This document shows, piece after piece, positions 29,593 to 39,413 of a DNA stretch of 64,000 nt. Position 1 is the first letter of the stretch; the number at the start of each line of letters is the position of its first letter. The DNA is from Faunimonas pinastri. Lineage in GTDB: Bacteria; Pseudomonadota; Alphaproteobacteria; Rhizobiales; Afifellaceae. The position numbers and the translations under genes are program-made. Where the stretch lies: positions 120,826-184,825 of the forward strand of contig NZ_FOFG01000009.1 in the NCBI RefSeq assembly GCF_900110915.1. The letters are read 5' to 3'. The notes beneath the pieces were generated by a model. The model saw only the letters and a program-made list of their open reading frames with translations. It did not search any database and was not told the DNA's origin.

Positions 29593-30369
29593 CTAGCGCA
29601 CCTTCGAACCAAGGCGTCTGCTAAGTTCCATGGCGGCATCGATGACGCCGGAGATCATCGCGTCCCGACAGGCATCGAAGCGGGACGAGACGGTTGCGAT
29701 GTTGAGCGCGGCGATCACTTCGCCGGAAGCGTCGCGCACGGGAGCCGCGACGCCGGAACCGCCGACGACAGCCTCGCCATCGCAGACGGCATAGCCCTCC
29801 CGAAACGCCGCCTCGATCCGTTGCCGGATCAGCACGCGGTCGATCATGGTCCGGTCCGTGATGCGGACCAGGCGCTCGCGGCCGAGGTAATCGTCCACCT
29901 TCTGCGGCGACCAGTGCGCGAGCAGGATCCGGCCCATCGCCGTGCAGTAAGCGGGATCCGTGCCGCAGAGATCGGCATCGAAGCGCACCGACTGTCGGCT
30001 GACGCTCTTGGCCAGCGGCTTCACGCGACCGTCTCGCCGTCGTACTCCCAGAAACACGGTCTCGTCATAGGTGTCGCGAAGGCCGTCCATGAGGGGCTGC
30101 GCCAGCGCGACAAGCTGCGCATCATGCCCGCTGCTCCACCCCGGCCCGTTCCGAAAGGCCTCGTGCAGCCGATAGGATTCAGGTTCTCTCCGCACCACGT
30201 AGCCGCGGGAAACCAAGGTCGCGAGAAGATTGAAGGTGCTGCTCTTGGGATAGTTGAGCTCAGCCACGATGGCGCGAAGCGGCAGCGGCTCGCCGGAGCG
30301 TGCCAGCAGTTCCAGCAACTCCAGCGTCCGAACGGCTGACTTCACTTCGGCGGTCTGCGGTTCGTTCAT
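29593..30369 (-). CDS. IclR family transcriptional regulator
   Basis: A 258-residue regulator: N-terminal winged helix (AVRTLELLELLARSGEPLPLR, then LNYPKSSTFNLLATLVSRGY) and C-terminal IclR ligand domain (GTDPAYCTAMGRILLAHW and AALNIATVSSRFDACRDAM). ATG 30369 (MNEPQTAEVK) is used; two in-frame ATGs lie 12 and 15 bases further upstream. It is divergent from an SDR gene and heads its own operon, so it probably controls both directions from the 77-bp spacer. Confidence 0.88.
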   Translation of the reverse strand: MNEPQTAEVKSAVRTLELLELLARSGEPLPLRAIVAELNYPKSSTFNLLATLVSRGYVVRREPESYRLHEAFRNGPGWSSGHDAQLVALAQPLMDGLRDTYDETVFLGVRRRDGRVKPLAKSVSRQSVRFDADLCGTDPAYCTAMGRILLAHWSPQKVDDYLGRERLVRITDRTMIDRVLIRQRIEAAFREGYAVCDGEAVVGGSGVAAPVRDASGEVIAALNIATVSSRFDACRDAMISGVIDAAMELSRRLGSKVR

Positions 30370-30446
30370 GGTTGTGAACATCATTCCTGTTGCAGAACAC
30401 GCTCCTGCTTTTAGGCTGGCCCTGTCAAGTCGCAAGGAGCGTTCGC

Positions 30447-31202
30447 ATGTCCAGTCCCCAGTCCCGTAAAGTGGCCCTCGTGACGGGTGGCGCGCGCGGT
30501 ATCGGACGGGCCTGCGCCCTCGATCTCGCCCGCGCGGGGTTCGATCTGGTCCTGGTGGATCTACTGCCCGCCGAGCTGGAAGCGACCGCCTCGGATATTC
30601 GCGGGCTGGGCCGGGAGGTGGCCACGCATGTGGCGGATGTCTCCGACTTCACCCGCGCCAACGCGATCGTTCAGGAGACTCTGACCAGCTGGGGACGGAT
30701 CGATTTTCTCCTCAACAATGCCGGGCAGTCCGCGCCGGTCGGAATTCTTGAGATTACCGAGCAGCAGTTCGATCACGCCATAGCCGTCAATCTGAAGAGC
30801 TGCTTCAACTTCATTCAGCCGACGGCCGCCGCCATGATCAGGCAGGGCGGCGGGCGCATCGTCTCGATGTCGTCGCTGAACGCACATTCCGGCGGTGTCA
30901 CTGCGGCCGTCAGCAGGTTCGCCTATGCCAGCGCCAAGGCCGGCATCCTGGGCATGACGCGGGCCCTCGCGAAGGAACTCGGCCCGACGATCAACGTGAA
31001 CGCGATCTGCCCCGGCGTCATCAAGACCGAGGTCGACACCAACGTCACGGACCGAGAGCCGGAAGTGATCAAGGGCATCGCGCTCAACCGCCTCGGCTGT
31101 GCCGACGATGTGGCGAGGCTGGTGACGTTCCTGGCGACATCGGAACCCTGCTTCATCACCGGGCAGGACTTCACGGTAGACGGTTTCCAGTTCAACGTCT
31201 GA
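30447..31202 (+). CDS. SDR family NAD(P)-dependent oxidoreductase
   Basis: A 251-residue short-chain dehydrogenase with TGGARGIGRACALDLA, NNAGQS, serine in SMSSLNAHSG and YASAK; the end (FITGQDFTVDGFQFNV) is the usual SDR C-terminus. ATG 30447 has AAGGAG seven bases upstream. It is divergent from the IclR gene, a likely regulator. The 250 bp after it (31203-31452) hold no recognisable gene. Confidence 0.88.
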   Translation: MSSPQSRKVALVTGGARGIGRACALDLARAGFDLVLVDLLPAELEATASDIRGLGREVATHVADVSDFTRANAIVQETLTSWGRIDFLLNNAGQSAPVGILEITEQQFDHAIAVNLKSCFNFIQPTAAAMIRQGGGRIVSMSSLNAHSGGVTAAVSRFAYASAKAGILGMTRALAKELGPTINVNAICPGVIKTEVDTNVTDREPEVIKGIALNRLGCADDVARLVTFLATSEPCFITGQDFTVDGFQFNV

Positions 31203-31452
31203 CGCGAGACGAGGCTGGCCTGGAATGAGCTTCGCACGGAACCGGCGTCGCCCGCCGCCGGTCCGGGGCTCAGCAGGCCGCCGCCAAGCCGGCACCCCGC
31301 GTTTCCCGTCCTGAAGCAGACGCCGCTTGGCCTGCCCCGACGGGCGAGCGGCTCGGAATTCCGGGGGTCACGCAGAAACATGCCGCCCCGGCCGGGATCT
31401 CGTCATATCGACGACGTCATGAGGATGCACGAGCGGCTCGAAGGTTTCCCGC

Positions 31453-32247
31453 TCATCGGCTCCGGTCGGTCGACTGATCCATGTAGCGATAGGCTACGAT
31501 CACGGGAATGAAGGTGATCGCGGTCACCACCAGCACGACGACGTTCACCTCCGGCAGGCGCTGTCCGAGGCGGATCGCCCCGAAGATCCAGAGCGGCAGC
31601 GTGTTCTGCGCGCCGGCGGTGAAGGTCGTGACGATCACCTCGTCGAAGGACAGCGCGAAGGCGAGGATCGCTCCGCCGATCAGCGAGGTCGAGATCATCG
31701 GCATCGTGACGAGGCGGAAGGTGCGCCAGCTATCCGCGCCGAGATCCATCGAGGCTTCCGACAGCGAGTGCGGCATGCGCCTCAGACGCGCGATGACGTT
31801 GTTGTAGACGACCACGATGCAGAAGGTCGCGTGGCCGATGACGATGGTCCAGAACGAGAGGCCGAGCCCCCAGAAGACGAAGAAGGAGTTCAGCGCCATG
31901 CCGGTGATGATGCCGGGCAAGGCGATCGGCAGCACCACGATGAAGGAGACCGCCTCCCGTCCCACGAAGCGGAAGCGATGGACGGCGAAGGCTGCCGCCG
32001 TGCCGAGCAGTACGGCGATCGCCGTGGCGATCACGCCCGCTTCAAGCGACAGGAGCAGCGAGGAACGGATCTCGCGGTTCGCCCAGGCGGAGGCGAACCA
32101 CCGAAGGCTGAAGCCCGGGATCGGCCACGTCTGCACGTTGGAGGCATTGAAGGCATAGACCGCGATGATGGCGATCGGGCCGAACAGGAAGACCAGCACC
32201 AGGGCGACCCAGATGCCGAGGACGATGCGGGTGGCGCGCGATTCCAT
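31453..32247 (-). CDS. Polyamine-type ABC transporter permease (PotC-like)
   Basis: A 264-residue inner-membrane protein with six predicted helices and the EAA loop EASMDLGADSWRTFRLVTMPMI. It is the last gene of a five-gene operon (dehydrogenase, ATPase, binding protein, two permeases), with a seven-base gap to the preceding permease. Family context indicates spermidine/putrescine-type uptake. Confidence 0.9.
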   Translation of the reverse strand: MESRATRIVLGIWVALVLVFLFGPIAIIAVYAFNASNVQTWPIPGFSLRWFASAWANREIRSSLLLSLEAGVIATAIAVLLGTAAAFAVHRFRFVGREAVSFIVVLPIALPGIITGMALNSFFVFWGLGLSFWTIVIGHATFCIVVVYNNVIARLRRMPHSLSEASMDLGADSWRTFRLVTMPMISTSLIGGAILAFALSFDEVIVTTFTAGAQNTLPLWIFGAIRLGQRLPEVNVVVLVVTAITFIPVIVAYRYMDQSTDRSR

Positions 32248-32253
32248 CGGTCC

Positions 32254-33162
32254 TCACATCATGTCGAAGGCGCCGAGCCGGCGCGCGACGAGCAAGTAGA
32301 TCGCCATGACGAGGAGCGGCAGCGTCGCGTAGGCGGCGGCGAAAGGCACGTTGTTGGCGATGCCGACATTGGCGTAGACGACGTTGCCGATGAAGTCGGA
32401 GCCGGGGCCGCCGACCAGCACGGGCGTGATGTAGTCGCCGAGCGTCAGCGAGAAGGTGAAGATGGAGCCGGCGATCAGGCCGGGCAGCGCCAGGGGAAAG
32501 ACGATCTTCGCCGTCGTCCGCCAGCCGCGCGCGCCGAGATCCCCCGACGCTTCGAAGAAGTTGCCCGGAATGCGCTCCAGCGCCGCGTAGAGCGGCATGA
32601 TCATGAAGGGCAGCCAGATATAGGTGAAGACGATCCACATTGCCCAGCGGGAATAGCCGATATCCACCTGCGGCAGGCCGACGAGCTTCAGCGCCCAGTT
32701 CAGGACGCCATCATGCGACAGGATCAGCCGCCACGCATAGACGCGGGCGAGATAGCTCGACCAGAGCGGCAACAGCACCAGCGCGAACAGCGCCACGCGC
32801 AGCTTCGGCCCGGCGACGCGCGCCATGTAATAGGCGAAGGGAAAGGCGAGCACCGCATCCGTGACGGTGACCGCGGCGGCCATGGCCACGGTCCGGAGGG
32901 CGATGGCGCGGTAGGTGTCGCTGGTGAGGATCGCCCGGAAATTGTCCAGCGTCCACGTCCGGTCCAGCTCGCCGGTGAAGGGATCGACGGACCAGAACGC
33001 GGCGACGAAGAGCACGACCAGCGCCGCCAGGTAGATCAGGATGAACCAGGCGAGCGGCGGCGCCAGCAGCGAGCCGAGGCCGAGCCGCGGGTTCCTCCAG
33101 AGGAGACCGGAGAAACGGCGCGGAACTCCGCCGCGCCGCAGGGTTTCGTGAGCGGAACTCAT
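32254..33162 (-). CDS. Polyamine-type ABC transporter permease (PotB-like)
   Basis: A 302-residue permease. The N-terminal tail (about 35 residues) is basic and cytoplasmic, then six helices with the EAA motif EASGDLGARGWRTTAKIVFPLAL. It pairs with the PotC-like protein to form the channel. The start at 33162 follows the binding-protein gene by 40 bp. Confidence 0.9.
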   Translation of the reverse strand: MSSAHETLRRGGVPRRFSGLLWRNPRLGLGSLLAPPLAWFILIYLAALVVLFVAAFWSVDPFTGELDRTWTLDNFRAILTSDTYRAIALRTVAMAAAVTVTDAVLAFPFAYYMARVAGPKLRVALFALVLLPLWSSYLARVYAWRLILSHDGVLNWALKLVGLPQVDIGYSRWAMWIVFTYIWLPFMIMPLYAALERIPGNFFEASGDLGARGWRTTAKIVFPLALPGLIAGSIFTFSLTLGDYITPVLVGGPGSDFIGNVVYANVGIANNVPFAAAYATLPLLVMAIYLLVARRLGAFDMM

Positions 33163-33202
33163 GGCTTCGCGGGGCCGCCGACCGGGATCGCCGGCCCGAC
33201 CA

Positions 33203-34369
33203 TCAGCCCTTGATCTCCTGCCATTTGCGCTGCCAGTCGGTGTAGTTGGTGCAGGTATTGCTACCGTCCGAGCACTGCTTCAGCGGCGTCTTCCAGAACT
33301 TGATGCTCTTGAGATAGGAGGCGGGCGCGTTGAGGTGGTACTTCTCGCAGGAGCCCGGCTGCTGCGCATCCATCTCCGTACAGGCCTTGAGGTTCACCGG
33401 CGTCTCGCCGAAATAGATCGCCTGCTGCGCCTGCACCTTGGGCGTGGAGACGTAGGCCATGAACTTGTAGGCGCAGTTCGGATGCTTGGCCTTGGCGGAA
33501 AGCATCCAGCTGTCCGCCCAACCCGTGGCGCCCTCCTGCGGCACCACGTCGGCCACCGGCGTTCCCGCATCCTTCAGCGAGTTCGTCATGTAGGGCCAGG
33601 CGGCGCCGATCGTGGCGTCTCCGTTCTTGAAGAGCTCGATCTCGTCGGAGGCGAGCGCCCAGTACTTCTTCACCAGCTTCTGCTGGGTTTTCAGGAGATC
33701 GCCGGCCGCGTCGAGCTGCTTGGGCGTCAGATCGTAGGGGTCCTTGATGCCGAGTTCCGGCTTGGTCTTGGAGAGGTAAAGCGCGGCGTCGGCGATCTGG
33801 ATCGGATTGTCGGGCACGCTGACCTGGCCCTGATATTTCGGGTCGTAGATCTCGGCCCAGCTCTTGGGCGCGTCCTTGATCTTGTCGGTGTTCCACATCA
33901 GCACGTTGGGGCCCCACTCGTAGGAGAGCCCGTAATGAACGCCCTTGACGGTGTTGTGCGGCGGCGCCTTCAGGTCTTCCACGAAGTCCTTGAAATCGGG
34001 GATCAGGTCGACCTTGATGGGCTGCACGTCGCCGCCATAGATCAACCGCAGCGAGGCGTCGCCGGAGGCGGAAACGAGGTCGTACTCCCCGCCGCCGCCC
34101 TGCCGCATCAGGGCGACCATCTCGTCGGAGGAGCCCGCATATTTGCGGTTCACCTGACAGCCCGTCTCCTGCTCGAAGGGCTTCACCCAGTCGTCCTGCG
34201 CGTAACCCTCCCAGGCGACGATGTTCAGCGCGCCCTCGCCCTTGCCGATCTGCTTGGGATAGTTCGCCTTGGCCGGAGCGGCGAAGGCGGCACTTGGGAC
34301 GGCTATCGGAGCCACCAGCGATGCAAGCAAGCTCGCAGACGTGGCCAGAGCGGCAAATCGCGTTCTCAT
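33203..34369 (-). CDS. Polyamine-type ABC transporter substrate-binding protein (PotD/PotF-like)
   Basis: A 388-residue periplasmic protein. The signal peptide runs from ATG 34369 through ASLVAPIAVPSAAFA. The mature part begins LNIVAWEGYAQDDWVKPFEQ, the PotD/PotF family opening, and later EYDLVSASGDASLRLI. The frame is open further upstream, but that part is Arg/Ser-rich and lies over the end of the ATPase gene. Ligand residues cannot be assigned with certainty, so putrescine, spermidine or a related amine is inferred from the family and from the neighbouring dehydrogenase. Confidence 0.9.
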   Translation of the reverse strand: MRTRFAALATSASLLASLVAPIAVPSAAFAAPAKANYPKQIGKGEGALNIVAWEGYAQDDWVKPFEQETGCQVNRKYAGSSDEMVALMRQGGGGEYDLVSASGDASLRLIYGGDVQPIKVDLIPDFKDFVEDLKAPPHNTVKGVHYGLSYEWGPNVLMWNTDKIKDAPKSWAEIYDPKYQGQVSVPDNPIQIADAALYLSKTKPELGIKDPYDLTPKQLDAAGDLLKTQQKLVKKYWALASDEIELFKNGDATIGAAWPYMTNSLKDAGTPVADVVPQEGATGWADSWMLSAKAKHPNCAYKFMAYVSTPKVQAQQAIYFGETPVNLKACTEMDAQQPGSCEKYHLNAPASYLKSIKFWKTPLKQCSDGSNTCTNYTDWQRKWQEIKG

Positions 34370-34409
34370 CCTCTTCCCCTCCTCATCGATCCCCGGCGCG
34401 TCCGCCCCT

Positions 34410-35459
34410 CTAGACAGGCCACGCCGTTTCCGGATTCCACACCACCAGGACAGGCTCTCCCCGTTGTTTTTCGAGCTGTCCCGTCGCGCCTTCCGCATTC
34501 GGCTGCACGGCGACGATCTTCGTGCCGTCGCCGAGGCGAACCACATATTTCGTGAACATGCCGAGATAGACGCGGTCTTCCAGCCGCCCCTCCTCGCCGT
34601 GAAAACCGAAGGCCGCTCTTTCGCCGACCGGGAGCACCTGAACCTTCTCCGGCCGGAGCATGAAACGCCGGCCCCTTCGTTTCACGATGCTGGACGAGCC
34701 GACGAAATTCGCCACGAACGGCGTCGTCGGCCGCTCGTAGACCTCCTCCGGCGTGCCGATCTGCTCGATCTCGCCCCGGTTGAAGATCGCTATCCGGTCG
34801 GACATGGACAGCGCTTCCTCCTGGTCGTGCGTGACATAGAGGAAGGTGATGCCAACCTGCTCCTGGATGTGCTTCAGCTCCAGCTGCATGTCCTGCCGGA
34901 GCTTCAGGTCCAGCGCGCCGAGCGGCTCGTCCAGAAGCAGCAGGCCCGGCCGGTTGACGATGGCGCGGGCGAGACCGACACGCTGCCGCTGGCCGCCGGA
35001 CAGCTGCGCCGGCAGCCGGCCGGCAAAGTCTGCGAGCTGAACCATGCGAAGCGCCTCGGCGACGCGGTCGCGGCACTCCGCCGCCGCCACCCGCTTGGCC
35101 TTGAGGCCATAGGCGACATTCTCCGCCACGCTCATGTGCGGGAAGAGCGCGTAGTCCTGGAACACGGTGTTGACATTGCGGTCGAAGGGCGCGGTCCGCG
35201 CCATGTCGACGCCGTCGAGTTCGATCGTGCCGGCGTCCGGCTGCTCGAAGCCGGCGATGAGGCGGAGCGTCGTCGTCTTGCCCGAGCCGGAGGGACCGAG
35301 CATGGTGAAGAACTCGCCGCGCCTGATCTCCAGGTCCACGCTCTCCACCGCGACCGCGCCGCGGTAGGCCTTGCGCACGCCGGAAAGCCTGAGCAGGATC
35401 TCGCCGCCGGAAGCGGTCTTCGTGGCGAGGGTGGGGGCGGGAGGCGACATCGCGTTCAT
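34410..35459 (-). CDS. Polyamine-type ABC transporter ATP-binding protein (PotA-like)
   Basis: A 349-residue ATPase. Walker A is GPSGSGKTT, the signature LSGGQRQRVGLARA, Walker B GLLLLDEPLGALD and switch histidine YVTHDQEEAL; a C-terminal TOBE domain follows. ATG 35459 is used; GTG 35465 is possible. Its start lies within ten bases of the dehydrogenase stop, tying import to catabolism. Confidence 0.92.
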   Translation of the reverse strand: MNAMSPPAPTLATKTASGGEILLRLSGVRKAYRGAVAVESVDLEIRRGEFFTMLGPSGSGKTTTLRLIAGFEQPDAGTIELDGVDMARTAPFDRNVNTVFQDYALFPHMSVAENVAYGLKAKRVAAAECRDRVAEALRMVQLADFAGRLPAQLSGGQRQRVGLARAIVNRPGLLLLDEPLGALDLKLRQDMQLELKHIQEQVGITFLYVTHDQEEALSMSDRIAIFNRGEIEQIGTPEEVYERPTTPFVANFVGSSSIVKRRGRRFMLRPEKVQVLPVGERAAFGFHGEEGRLEDRVYLGMFTKYVVRLGDGTKIVAVQPNAEGATGQLEKQRGEPVLVVWNPETAWPV

Positions 35460-35467
35460 GACCACGC

Positions 35468-36892
35468 TCAGAGCTTCACCATGACATGCCGGGCGACGGT
35501 GTAGTCGTCCAGCGAGAACATGGACATGTCCTTGCCGTAGCCCGACGACTTCATGCCGCCATGCGGCATCTCGTTGACCAGCATGAAATGCGTGTTGATC
35601 CAGGTGCAGCCATATTGCAGGCGCGCCGCCGTCCGCATCGCCTTGCCGATGTCCCTGGTCCAGACGGATGAGGCGAGCCCGTATTCGGAATCGTTCGCCC
35701 AGTTCACCGCCTCGTCAGCGTCGGAGAAGCGCGTCACGGAAACGACGGGACCGAACACTTCGCGCTGCACGATCTCGTCGCCCTGCCGTGCCCCGGCGAT
35801 GACTGTCGGCTCGTAGAAGAAGCCGGAGCCCTCCCCCGGCCTGCCGCCGGTCACGACCTCGATGTGGTCCAGCGCCCGCGCGCGTTCCACGAAGCTCGCG
35901 ACCCTGCCCCGTTGCCGCTCGCTGATCAGCGGCCCGACCTCGACGTCCTCGCCCTCCGGCGCGCCGAACTTGATGCTGGAGGCGGCGGACGCGAGATCCG
36001 CGACCAGCTTGTCGTAGATCTTCGGGCCGGCATAGACGCGGCAGGCCGCCGTGCAGTCCTGCCCGGCATTGTAGTAGCCGAAGGTCCTGAGGCCGGTGAC
36101 AACCTCGTCCAGATCGGCGTCGTCGAAGACGATGACGGGAGCCTTCCCGCCAAGTTCCAGGTGCGTCCGCTTGATGGTTCGGGCCGCCGCTTCCATCACT
36201 TTGCGCCCGGTGGAAATATCGCCCGTCAACGACACCATGCGCACCAGCGGATGCGAGATCAGCGCCGCGCCCACCGTCTCGCCACGCCCGAGCACAAGGT
36301 TGAAGACGCCCTCCGGCAGGATGCCGGCGGCGAGTTCGGCGAATCTCAGCGCGGTCAGCGGCGTCTGCTCCGACGGCTTCAGTACGATGGTGTTGCCGGC
36401 CGCGATCGCCGGGGCGACCTTCCAGGCGAGCATCATCAGCGGGTAGTTCCACGGCGCGATGGAGCCGACCACGCCCACGGGATCGCGGCGGATCATGCTG
36501 GTATGGCCCGCAAGATATTCCCCGGCGGCGACGCCCGTCATGCAGCGGGCAGCGCCCGCGAAGAAGCGGAAGCAGTCGACGATGGCCGGAATTTCATCGG
36601 CGATGACGCGCGCCAGCGGCTTGCCGCAATTCAGGCTTTCCAGCCGCGCGAATTCTTCAGCATCGGCCTCGATGCCGTCGGCGATCTTCAGGAGCAGCGT
36701 CGAGCGCTCCGCCGGCGTGGTCGCCGCCCAGCGCGCGAAGGCACCTTCGGCGGCACGAACCGCCTCGTCCACCTGCGCCTCGCTGGCATCGGCAAGCGAC
36801 TGGATGACCTCGCCCCGCGCGGGATTGTAGATCGGTTCCTCGCCACCCTCGCCGGCGACGAAGCGGCCTCCCAGCAGCATTTCGGTGCGCAT
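35468..36892 (-). CDS. Gamma-aminobutyraldehyde-type dehydrogenase
   Basis: A 474-residue ALDH. It shows [38 protein letters not shown] with the general base, and [13 protein letters not shown] with the catalytic cysteine; the last motif (QDCTAAC) is typical of the PatD/YdcW group, which oxidises 4-aminobutanal from putrescine to GABA. It heads the polyamine-importer operon, which supports that assignment. A gene symbol patD is likely but not certain. Confidence 0.87.
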   Translation of the reverse strand: MRTEMLLGGRFVAGEGGEEPIYNPARGEVIQSLADASEAQVDEAVRAAEGAFARWAATTPAERSTLLLKIADGIEADAEEFARLESLNCGKPLARVIADEIPAIVDCFRFFAGAARCMTGVAAGEYLAGHTSMIRRDPVGVVGSIAPWNYPLMMLAWKVAPAIAAGNTIVLKPSEQTPLTALRFAELAAGILPEGVFNLVLGRGETVGAALISHPLVRMVSLTGDISTGRKVMEAAARTIKRTHLELGGKAPVIVFDDADLDEVVTGLRTFGYYNAGQDCTAACRVYAGPKIYDKLVADLASAASSIKFGAPEGEDVEVGPLISERQRGRVASFVERARALDHIEVVTGGRPGEGSGFFYEPTVIAGARQGDEIVQREVFGPVVSVTRFSDADEAVNWANDSEYGLASSVWTRDIGKAMRTAARLQYGCTWINTHFMLVNEMPHGGMKSSGYGKDMSMFSLDDYTVARHVMVKL

Positions 36893-37033
36893 GATCCCCT
36901 CCGCGCATGGCCGGCGTTGCCGTGCCTGTTCCCCTCGGGAACGTGGCCGTTCCCTTTGTCATTGGATGGTATGTGCGGCGCACAAGAAAGAAAATTCAGA
37001 AATTGCGTTGGCGGCGTTCTGAAAAACAGATGA

Positions 37034-37990
37034 TCAAAGTCGCTGCGTCGACTGGCGGGGACTGTATTCGCGACACATCTCGATGAAATGCCACGCCGTC
37101 GTGCTCAGCGGCGCGCCGCGACGCCAGACAAGGCCGACATCGACGCTCGGCACGGGGTCGCTGAGGTGCCGGGCTTCGAGCCGGTCGCCTTCCAGCGACC
37201 ACGGACGATAGGCCATGTCCGGCAGCGTCGCGATGCCGACACCCGTGCCGACCAGGCTGCGGACGGCTTCCACCGACGAGGTCTTCAGCACGATGCGGGG
37301 CCTCAGGCCCGCTTCCGCCCAGTAGCGCGAGGTGGTTTCCGCCAGTTCGTCCATGGTGAGCATGATGACGCCTTCGGCCGCCACTTCCGCAAGCGTCAGG
37401 ACGGAGGAATCCAGCAACCGGTGCCTGGCCGGCAACCACACGCGCCAGGGCGAGCGCACGAGAAGTTCCGTCTCCAGCGCCTGACGGTCGCCGAGGTTGG
37501 AGACGAGCAGCAGGCCGACGTCGAGCTCGCCATTCACCAGGAGGTGCTCGAGATAGCTCCGCTCCTCCTCCACGACGCGCACGCGCACCTGCCGGAAGAC
37601 GCGGCTGAAACGGGCGAGAAGGTCGGCGAGATAATAGCCAGACACCATGCGGGTGACACCGAGATTGAGCTCGCCCGAAACCTCTTCCGGCCGAACGCTG
37701 ACGGCGCGCCGCGCATCGGCCACCGCCGCCATGATGCTGCGCGCATGGCGAAGAAGCTGGTGGCCCTCATGGGTCAGGCGCACACCCTTCTGATGGCGCA
37801 CGAAGAGCGTGGCGCCGATTTCCAGCTCCAGCGCCTGCACGGCGGCGGTGATCGCCGATTGGGAGATGCCGATTTCCTGCGCCGCCCGGGACACCGATTC
37901 CGCTTCCGCCACGGCGATGAAGTAGCGGAACTGGCGGAAGGTTAGCGTTTGCGGACCGCCCCAGGCTTGTGATCGGATGACCTTGTCCAC
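37034..37990 (-). CDS. LysR family transcriptional regulator
   Basis: A 318-residue LTTR: N-terminal HTH (FRYFIAVAEAESVSRAAQEIGISQSAITAAVQALE) and a two-lobed effector domain. It precedes the polyamine operon on the same strand with a 141-bp gap, so it may activate it, although LysR targets are usually divergent. The effector is unknown. Confidence 0.88.
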   Translation of the reverse strand: MDKVIRSQAWGGPQTLTFRQFRYFIAVAEAESVSRAAQEIGISQSAITAAVQALELEIGATLFVRHQKGVRLTHEGHQLLRHARSIMAAVADARRAVSVRPEEVSGELNLGVTRMVSGYYLADLLARFSRVFRQVRVRVVEEERSYLEHLLVNGELDVGLLLVSNLGDRQALETELLVRSPWRVWLPARHRLLDSSVLTLAEVAAEGVIMLTMDELAETTSRYWAEAGLRPRIVLKTSSVEAVRSLVGTGVGIATLPDMAYRPWSLEGDRLEARHLSDPVPSVDVGLVWRRGAPLSTTAWHFIEMCREYSPRQSTQRL

Positions 37991-38205
37991 TGTATGTCCC
38001 CGGCGCTGCAGGCAGATCGCCCGGACACCCTAAAGCAGTGCGGCCAAACCCGACAGGTCATCTGTCCGGTTCCGCCATCCGGCGGATCGGCTCGATTTTG
38101 TATCGTTCGGGTTCAACTCTCCATTGCTTGCCGTTGAACTGGGGCACCGCCCCTTCGGACATTTGAGAGGCGCGCCCCTCCCGGTGAGGGGTCCCTTTCC
38201 GGAAG

Positions 38206-38671
38206 TCAGGCCACCGCACCCGGCAGGGCGAGCCGGAAGAACTGATTGTGCGGGCTGGGCTGATAGTCCGCGAATGCGCCGCACGATACGAACCCGGCGC
38301 TGCGATAGAGCGAGATGGCCGGGGCGTGCAGCGGCGCGGTTCCGGTTTCAAGGCTCAACCGGGTGTAGCCGCGCTGGCGGGCTTGCGCGATGATATGGGC
38401 AAGCATGGCGCGGCCGACCCGTGTTGCGTGCGGCCGAGGCCACCCGCATGGACTTCACCTCGCCATGCGCACTGTCCAATTGCATGAGAGCGCCGAACCC
38501 GAGCAGCGTGTCGCCATCCCACGCGGTCCAGAAGGTCACGCTCGCCGCCGAAAGGGCGGAAGCGTCGAGCGTGAAAGCGTGGCCCGCCATCGCACCCTGC
38601 AGCTCTCGAAGGTGATGGGCCATGAGGTCCGCCACGTAAGACGCTTTCGCATCGTCCCGCCGTATCTGCAT
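38206..38671 (-). pseudogene. GNAT N-acetyltransferase, frameshifted
   Basis: Starts MQIRRDDAKASYVADLMAHH and proceeds to GEVKSMRVASAARNTG; the acetyl-CoA loop and C-terminal half (MLAHIIAQARQRGYTRLSLE) continue in another frame. Two missing bases around 38415, in what should read G-L-G-R-A-M, account for the break. The full product would have been about 155 residues, the usual GNAT size. It is a single gene, possibly an assembly error. Confidence 0.75.
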
Positions 38672-38796
38672 CTTTATCGCCGGCCAGCATCGGTCGGGAG
38701 CAATCCAGGCGACCGAGCGGAGCGTCGCCACCGGATCGAGAAACGGAAACGGTCCGGCTAACCCGTTCTGTCCCGACGTTCCTTGGCTTCTGTCGG

Positions 38797-39246
38797 TCAA
38801 CTGTAGATCTGGTCAGCACGGGCCTCGAACGCTTCCGCGAACTTCTGGAAGGCGCGATCGAACATGGACCCCATCAACGCCCCGAGCAGAAGGCTCTTGA
38901 ACTCGTAGTCGATGAGGAAATGGACCCTGCAACTCACGTCTCCCTCGGCCGGTTCGAAACGCCAGCGACTGTTGAGGAACTTGAACGGCCCATCGATATA
39001 CCGGACGTCGATCACCTGTTTGGCCGGATCGAGCACGACTTGCGTGGTGAACGTCTGGCGGATCGCCTTGTAGCCCACGGTCATGACCGAGACCAGCAGC
39101 GTCTTGCCGTCCCGCTCCGTGCGCGTATGCGTGGCGAGCGCATCGCAGAGGGGCAGAAACTCCGGGTATTTCTCCATGTCGGCCACAAGGGCGAACATAT
39201 CCTCGGCACTGTGATGCACACGTCGGTGGCTCTCGAACTGCGGCAT
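38797..39246 (-). CDS. COQ10-like START-domain protein (coenzyme Q binding / RatA family)
   Basis: A 149-residue SRPBCC-fold protein of the COQ10/RatA group: MPQFESHRRVHHSAEDMFAL, VADMEKYPEFLPLCDALATH, and later RYIDGPFKFLNSRWRFEPAE. Mitochondrial Coq10 binds ubiquinone and delivers it to respiratory complexes; bacterial members are also annotated as ribosome-association toxin RatA on weaker ground. ATG 39246 has GAAGGA directly before it. It lies 167 bp downstream of rquA on the same strand, which makes a quinone-chaperone role attractive. Confidence 0.82.
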   Translation of the reverse strand: MPQFESHRRVHHSAEDMFALVADMEKYPEFLPLCDALATHTRTERDGKTLLVSVMTVGYKAIRQTFTTQVVLDPAKQVIDVRYIDGPFKFLNSRWRFEPAEGDVSCRVHFLIDYEFKSLLLGALMGSMFDRAFQKFAEAFEARADQIYS

Positions 39247-39413
39247 TCCTTCAGAGCTCTCCCGTATCGACGACGTCACCGAATGCGCGCTTGCGGCGAC
39301 CGAAGTTTCCGAGTTTCCCGAAGCGTGGCAGAGGACGACGGCTGCGCTGGAATGGTCGACCCGTCTCACGCCCCGACCGGGTGCGGCAGACGCGCGGCAA
39401 ACGATCCACAGAC

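Noticed and set aside
37991..38205. Possible tRNA or small gene in the 215-bp gap after the LysR gene
   Set aside because: No GGTTCRANNCC T-arm and no cloverleaf; only short GC-rich hairpins (GGGGC-ACC-GCCCC and CCCCTC-N5-GAGGGG).
38797..39246. RatA-type ribosome toxin
   Set aside because: No RatB antitoxin-like gene is adjacent, and the position next to rquA favours a quinone-binding role.
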